From Paralvinella palmiformis (taxonomy: Eukaryota; Annelida; Polychaeta; Terebellida; Alvinellidae): a stretch of 64,000 nt of DNA. The first letter of the stretch is position 1; every line of letters begins with the position of its first letter. Positions 57,847-64,000 of the stretch are shown piece by piece. Made by a program: the position numbers and the translations under genes. The stretch spans positions 62,001 to 126,000 of the forward strand of contig JAODUP010000522.1 of the NCBI GenBank assembly GCA_025642065.1, given 5' to 3'. Under the pieces are notes generated by a model that saw nothing but the letters and a program-made list of their open reading frames with translations, was not told the DNA's origin and did not search any database.

Positions 57847-60800
57847 AAATACCTGGATAAAAGTGGCACGAGCAACGTAAAGATATTTATATTAAATGCC
57901 ATTTTTTAGCAGCCTTAGGTTCAAAGATACGTAGCAAATATATATGTATTTCTGACTTTAATTTGTAAAATATATCTCCACTAATGTGTTGCCATCGTAA
58001 AGCATAAAGAGTAGCGGGAACTGTTTATTTGGTGACTGTTTTATACTATAAGAGGGGATATTTGGATTTATTTGATATTTAGTGGTTTAGGTCTAAAAGA
58101 AAACAGGATTTGATTCTTTTCTGTGGCAATTTAATGAATATTTATATTGTATTATTTGACTTCCAGATAAATGTTATCACATACACTAATTTCCAGTCTT
58201 TATATTTCCATATCACATTAATCTAAACATGACGTCAAAAAAGTAATTTGCTCTAATTGAAATTCGACGCAAATCTTTTGACAAAGAAAATACCAATAAA
58301 TCTTATTTTATTATTTTCTTTGTTACCTGAAAAAGGATTGCCTGATGTAAACGGATACATTTAGTTTTTTGTTTATGTATGTGGTCAGGTATTATATTCC
58401 AAACAATTGCGTTCGCTCTTCTAATTAAAGATTGACAACACCTTTTTGTATTCAGCAGTAGCATGTTTCCCTAGATGCTCACTAAAAACAGTGGTTCTTA
58501 TTTCACACACACGAACATTTCCCAAATATCAAAACATTTACATATACATTAATTATACTGTTTCGTGGGGTGAATATTTTCCATAAGACAATAGGTTTTA
58601 TTATATTGCACCTTATGGTGATATGATCTTATATTTGATTTCTTTATGACATTCAGTCAGATATTTAAGTGGCAAAAAATAATAGTTCGCTCTTCATGAG
58701 ATGTACTGTATATTATTAAGTATAAGTCGGTGTTTCCTGCTACCATTGAATATATGAAATAATTTTCTAGCTTAAACAATACGTATTTCCTTGATGAATC
58801 ATTTGGACTGCACAAGTGACTATTCTCCAGCTGAACTCAATGCGCGAATATTTATGTGACAAGTGATATGGTTAAGCTACGTAATCGCGGTTCATTTAGC
58901 CTTCGTGCCGTAAATAACATGTTTTGTTTGATAGTGGTCCAGTGAATATCTCAACAATCTAGTTATTTATTATATTATAGATATTGTATTATAGATATTA
59001 TAGATATTGTACATTAGCCGCCATGATATAACCATTATATACGTTCATATAATTGTTCATTCATTTATTCGTTCACAAATGTGTTAGTGAAGATCTTTAT
59101 CATAATAACAATTGTCAAAACATTGATTTGGTAGAACCTGATATATGTTACATGGAATGATATAACTTAAGTTAGTAGTATGTATGTTTGTCATATTTAC
59201 ATATAATTGTGGTTCTACCGGGTGTAAGAATCAGTGGTGTGGAATAGCACCTTATACGTGCGCGCTCAGACATTTCTTAACACTAATAAAGATGATCTTT
59301 GTCATTTTATTAATTGCCACATTATAAGTATTAATGTAGTGTTTAGAAGTAATGTGGCTGAAATATACGTTTCTCTTTGTTCAATCAGTGTTAAATATAT
59401 TTAGGTTTCACTATAAGTGCTGATGGTAGTGTCTTTACCTAACCAGATCGGCGTTTGATCATTGCGTTGATAAAATTAGATTTAAACTGTTGACAATTAT
59501 CCTCCTGTATTTCATATTTTATGCTGATATGCGGCTTATTATTATATTATTTTTGGAATAGCATCTAAACACTTTATCAACATCAAAGCCAAGTCAACAG
59601 TGATATCAAAGAGATAATACATATGTAGTGTTTGACCTATCTGTAGAGATTGGTGTGGAATTACTTTGGGCAGATGTTAAAAAATAAAGTAGATTATTAC
59701 TGACATTGGCTACCAAAGTTATTCTTAATGCGTTTTAAACAAGTAAATCACGTTAGTGTTAGAAGGTTATCTGAATCAATAAATAATGGATGGCCCAAAG
59801 AAAGATAATGCTATCGATTATTATTAAAAAGTGACGGCAACATTCATACCTACTTATAACGACAATCTGAAATCGGCTTTTAATCCTTTGATATGTCTTT
59901 AAGGGGTTAGCAAATAAGTAGGAATGAATAAGTTTGACGAATATGCTATACACAAATTCAATTAACCTTTACAAAGTATTAAACATCGACAATAGTGCAA
60001 GGGGTGTATTACATATATCACGGAAAAGTAACGGTTTGTAAAACGAACATGTTGTGTACAAGCATATTTTACATACATAAATATGTCAGTTCATATTTTA
60101 TTTAGACAGCTTCATTTATTATCGAACCTAAAGAGATTCAAGTATATTTGTTTACGAGACAGGATGGGACTCTAGATGATCGTTTTCTCTGTTTTGTGTT
60201 CAAAAGATTGAATTCATAACTGTTATGATCGATCACATATATTGAGTTATTCCATATTAAAAGCGGTACTTCTTTCATTAATTCCCTTATTTACTATTAC
60301 ACATTTGCTTCTCCTGAAAGTGTAATATTATCCCTTTTCAGCTATTTTGTCTAATCCACGATCTGATCGGATTAAACAATAAATTGAAATTTCATTTCTT
60401 TTCTCTACCTATTTATTGAGCTAATTCGAGCTAAATGACTAATAACCTAATTGATGAATGACATGGTTTTTTTTTTAAGTTTCCAAATTGAGCATGAGAC
60501 AATCCGGCTGCTGCATTATACTATACGAACATCTGAAAAAGAGCGAGCTCTCTTATTTTCACAAATATGCTCGCCTGTCATTCATTATAGGATGCTAAAT
60601 AATTGAACTCGACCATAAAAGTTTGCGAAAATTGGCCAGGCCTTGTATTCTTTTTCATACTATGTATATAAATGTGTTGATGCCAGATAAATATTTATAC
60701 ACCAAATAAGAGAGTTATTCTGTAAACAGAATACAAAATTAGAAGAAGGAAAATAATTGTCAGCTTTAGTATGGTGACATTCTAACTCACTTGGGCATAT

Positions 60801-62004
60801 GCATCAAAACAAAACTGCGTTTAACTGTTTTGTACCAGGCTTTATATAACAAAGACGCAATTGCAAAGGATTGATTGGATTTATCACCCTAATAGAAACA
60901 TTTATTTTCACGCAGTTTAATGAATAGCAATACATTTCGGCTCTACCTCACCCAATGGCATTATAATAAGTGGTGAATAATTTATAGAACTTAATACGTC
61001 CTCGCAACTCATACTATATGTCATTGCCATAAAGACGAGGTGGAAGAATTAGAGATAGTGTCTCTGATGAATATCACCTATTATCAATCACTTCTTGGCA
61101 GATAGTAATATTTCAAATATTTGTTGTTATGCTTACTTATCGGTCTTGTAGTTTGGCATTGAAACCTGTATTAAAACACATATATAAAATACACTATTAA
61201 AATGAGTATTTATTATAGCATTTCAGAAACGCAGAACTTTCTAAATAAGCCAAGGTTATGTGTTACAGTGTCATGTAGTAAAAATAATATTTGTGTAATT
61301 ACAATGCGGAGCTAGAAATAAAGCAAACCGACACCACCAGTCTTTAATCTAAAAATAATGGAGTCGACCATAATCCGTTTTTAAAATGATAGTGTCGGAA
61401 TATGACTCTTCTACGAAACGAGATTCATTAGTAATCCTGTAATACCTTCCGAAAGACAGTATAATTATATAATTGTCTTATGTGTTCATGTATAGATCGT
61501 TAAAGATTAATTATATAACTGTATTTTCGAAAATTCCATCAACATATTTTACAATTAGTTATTTATCAGATCATGAATTGGATTACAATTCATGCTTAAT
61601 TGTTATTTGTATTTCAATTGGATTAGCTCATTGCATGTTATGTAAGTATTTTGGCTATCTAAAGTCATACTGCTTCGGGTAGCAGTACCTCAGATAGCAA
61701 CATTCAGTAATGCCTCGGCTCGGTCAAATTTTACAATAACAACATCTTATACTAACAAGTAAGTATTATTGGGCCATTAGCCAGGACCAGAAAATTAGCT
61801 AAGGTTAGCAATTTATCTTGCTTACTGTTTAGTGTTGATGTCTACCAGGATAATTGAGAAGACATTAGCATCAGACTAATATACCCAAACTAGGATGTTA
61901 GCAGAGATAGTTATTCGTAGCTAGTCAATACTGTAACACAATTAAGGGAGTTTTTGTTTTTATAGTTAATAAAAGGAGAAATTTCTATAGAAACTCATTG
62001 CTAC
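57844..62004. other. No gene or recognised element in 4.1 kb
   Basis: Uniform AT-rich sequence, no frame over 70 codons, no microsatellite of note and no LINE motif in my reading. A short triplicated TATTATAGATAT occurs near 58972-59008. Confidence 0.6.
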
Positions 62005-62045
62005 CATGCAAGTCTACCACGTGCACAAAAGAACTCATAAAACAT

Positions 62046-62076
<31 letters not shown>

Positions 62077-62078
62077 TA
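62005..62078 (+). mobile_element. SINE 3' remnant with (ATC)n tail
   Basis: GTGCACAAAAG, then CATAAAACATAAATCATCAT, matches the 3' end of the SINE at 45558-45738 (GTGCACAAAAG, CGTAAAACATCAATCATC). The tail has expanded into about eight ATC units. Confidence 0.65.
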
Positions 62079-62628
62079 TATTTTGGTATATTTACAACCA
62101 TTGTTATTTTGCTGCTTAATCTATAGTACAGATATAATAAGTGTTAATTGTATACCTAATCCAATACCAATTTTCAACTGGACGATTACATAAAATGATG
62201 ATTTATGTTTCCAACAATACCGTAGACTAATATCACGGCATGATCATGGAGTGAAGAGATAAATTGCCTTTCAATGGAGCATTCATGCGTAGCATTCCTA
62301 TTATTTTATTAATATGCTTAGAATATTAAATTCAAAAGCGAATGTCGCCATCTAACCTGACCAATAAGTAATACATATATTTTTACAATAATGGATTGCA
62401 ACGATATTTTTGCTGTTGTTTCATCCCTCCATTATTAATCAATATAATAAACCGAAAAATGAAACAAAATATAATTAAACTTTACTTTGAATATCAATCA
62501 ATTCGATTTATAAATTAAATATACCATGAGTTAAATATGTATTAATAGATTAATTTCTTAATTGCCTATTTCAGACAAATGAATATAAGGTGATTTTCAT
62601 AATGAGAGAATTGTTGCCTTATCTACAT
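62079..62628. other. No gene seen
   Basis: AT-rich, no recognised feature. Confidence 0.5.
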
Positions 62629-62651
62629 TATATATATATATATATATATGT

Positions 62652-62692
<41 letters not shown>

Positions 62693-62712
62693 TGTGTGTG
62701 TGTGTGTGTGTT
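62629..62712. repeat. Compound microsatellite (TA)n-(TG)n
   Basis: About 20 bp TA then about 62 bp TG with TA interruptions. Confidence 0.95.
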
Positions 62713-62789
62713 TAATAAGAGCTTGATCTTTCTTCACCATAGCAGATATGGAAGCTGCAGCTTCATCTGATCTTCATATGTTTTAACGT

Positions 62790-63190
62790 TTTAAGTCGGC
62801 TTAAGTCATATGGTGATTGTGCTTTTAATGTTGCGGCCCCCACTTTGTGGAATAGTTTCCCGGAAGGTATTAGAAATGAGACGTCTCTTGAAAATTTAAA
62901 AACTGTTCTAAACACCCACCTGTTCAAGGCCGGTTCCACTTGTATTATTGTTGTATTGTTAATGGTGGCTGATTCACATTTTCTGAATAGATCTATGCGC
63001 CATTAATTGTGTCGCATGCGTGCTGTTCGGAAGGTTTACAAAATGCTGTGTACGACTGAAATATGCTGAACAAGAAATACAAAAGGTTGTCATATTTCAA
63101 TGTCTATTCAGTGTATTTGGACTTCAAGTAATGGGCAATATGTTTTGTTATCTAGGTAAATTAACTATAATAAATGGACCCTAATTACGA
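62790..63190 (+). mobile_element. CR1/L2-like LINE, RT C-terminus and part of 3' UTR
   Basis: The plus strand reads LKSYGDCAFNVAAPTLWNSF, then EGIRNETSLENLKTVLNTHL and FKAGST, an unbroken stretch of about 48 codons ending the RT protein. It aligns at nucleotide level with 330-420 (AAGTCATATGGTGATTGTG, CCCCCACTTTGTGGAA). Sequence 5' of 62790 is not LINE-like, so the copy is truncated there. Its 3' limit is uncertain. Confidence 0.85.
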
Positions 63191-63274
63191 TTAAGTGCAC
63201 ATTGTAAGAAGTTGAATACGAGTGTAGCTTTAATTATAACGGATGAACATACCTCTGATTATCATTGGTTGTTG

Positions 63275-63640
63275 TTAGTTATCTGACTTGTTGACATTAA
63301 AGGAAAACTGTTTGTAAATTCCGTAGATATGGACCGTAATACATATCATATCACTAACGTTATGGTCATTTAGTACGTTGTAAATATTTTGGGAAACACG
63401 ATTGCCAAACCTTTCATCAATGAAAACATATACCAATAAGCTAATCAATTTTAATGAACGGCTTATTGAGTTGTTATTCTGAACAATGCCAATAATACAG
63501 GCGATATCACCGAATACATTATTAGATGATTTGAAGAGCCATTCATATAAAATTATCGTTTTTTCTCGGTATGTCATTCCACTTTTCTTCTTTTTAATTA
63601 TTTGTCGCGAATATGTCTCCTCAAATGTCCTACAACACAT
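63275..63640 (-). CDS. Uncharacterised 121-codon open frame
   Basis: An ATG-initiated minus-strand frame with a lysine-rich run near residue 16 and an isoleucine-rich middle (DIACIIGIVQNNNS). No recognised motif, no clear splice sites. In AT-rich sequence it may be fortuitous. Reported because of its length only. Confidence 0.2.
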   Translation of the reverse strand: MCCRTFEETYSRQIIKKKKSGMTYREKTIILYEWLFKSSNNVFGDIACIIGIVQNNNSISRSLKLISLLVYVFIDERFGNRVSQNIYNVLNDHNVSDMICITVHIYGIYKQFSFNVNKSDN

Positions 63641-63856
63641 GAATTAACAACAGAAGAATAAATCTTAAGCTAGAAGACAGCAAAAGAAATAGTTGTTTTA
63701 CTACTTAATATAAATTCACTATTTCATTTAAATTAGTTTAATAATTTGAGAGAATAATTGAGCATTTTGCAAAACGTTTCATTTACGGAATATATCTACC
63801 TAGACTAACAAAACAGTTACTTTGGAATGGCAATCACATAGTAAATATCATACAAC

Positions 63857-64000
63857 TTTGTTAATGTTTCTCTGGTGCAGTGATTGACGTCTTTTCATAT
63901 GGGGCTAAGGCGTAAATTAACATTAAAGACACAACATAAACATCAGTTGCCTAGAAACGTGGTACAATGAAACATTAGAAGAAGTGGACTAGCTACTGAA
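63857..64000. repeat. Short dispersed repeat with X-box-like motif, copy 2 (cut by window end)
   Basis: Similar to 49231-49375. It shares TTGTTAA, TTTTCAT, TAAATT.ACA.TAAAG and ACATAAACA in the same order and spacing within a 4-bp indel. Confidence 0.6.
63946..63958. promoter_or_regulatory. RFX X-box-like motif
   Basis: GTTGCCTAGAAAC fits RYYNYY-N(1)-RRNRAC and occupies the same place in the repeat as the motif at 49316. One half is diverged, so the palindrome is weaker. Confidence 0.35.

Overview
The window is AT-rich, intron-type animal DNA. No operon, Shine-Dalgarno site, tRNA or rRNA gene is visible. Almost every long reading frame that can be identified belongs to a decayed retrotransposon or DNA transposon. 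The load of CR1/L2-like, RTE-like and L1-like non-LTR elements, tRNA-derived SINEs, a Tc1/mariner transposase, and long (TA)n, (CA)n and (TCAC)n arrays points to a marine invertebrate. A mollusc or other lophotrochozoan is my best guess, but this is inference and weakly held. I found no convincing multi-exon host gene. One 83-codon ATG-initiated exon ending in a consensus donor (56773-57020, minus strand) is the best host-gene candidate.

Layout. 1-1003: 3' end of a CR1/L2-like LINE. 2330-2998: RTE-like C-terminus. About 2999-6950 (minus): what looks like one long LINE, in the order ORF1 with coiled coil and RNA-binding-like region, NADAR (YbiA-like) domain, spacer with an 84-bp tandem repeat and microsatellites, then ORF2 with a hydrophobic start, a 2A-like GDVHPNPGP, an APE endonuclease and the start of the RT region. 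7020-10100: more RTE and CR1/L2 pieces. 10-14 kb: microsatellites and unremarkable DNA. 14.9-18.3 kb: an inverted pair of a ~500-bp unidentified repeat around a LINE RT relic. 19.5-24.8 kb: an L1-like ORF1/ORF2 element (plus) abutting a nearly full-length RTE-like element (minus). 25-34 kb: mostly featureless. 34.0-35.5 kb: LINE endonuclease to RT relic. 36.5-39.6 kb: Tc1/mariner DD34E transposase pseudogene, its catalytic part and 3' flank repeated as a 1478-bp tandem duplication with no difference seen. 41.8-47.7 kb: SINEs, trinucleotide arrays and two RT relics. 49.2-49.4 kb and 63.86-64.0 kb: two copies of a short dispersed repeat carrying an RFX X-box-like palindrome. 51.6-55.0 kb: two LINE copies meeting tail to tail, the minus one with its ORF1. 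57.8-62 kb: quiet. 62.8-63.2 kb: another copy of the LINE family seen at the window start.

How the parts relate: the window is a record of nested insertions rather than a pathway. The most unusual item is the NADAR domain carried in frame behind a LINE ORF1. NADAR proteins are known as N-glycosidases acting on ADP-ribosylated or riboflavin-precursor-type substrates. Next are the identical transposase duplication, the paired unidentified repeat, the X-box-bearing repeat, and the candidate exon. All alignments were made by eye; identities are stated only where I counted them.
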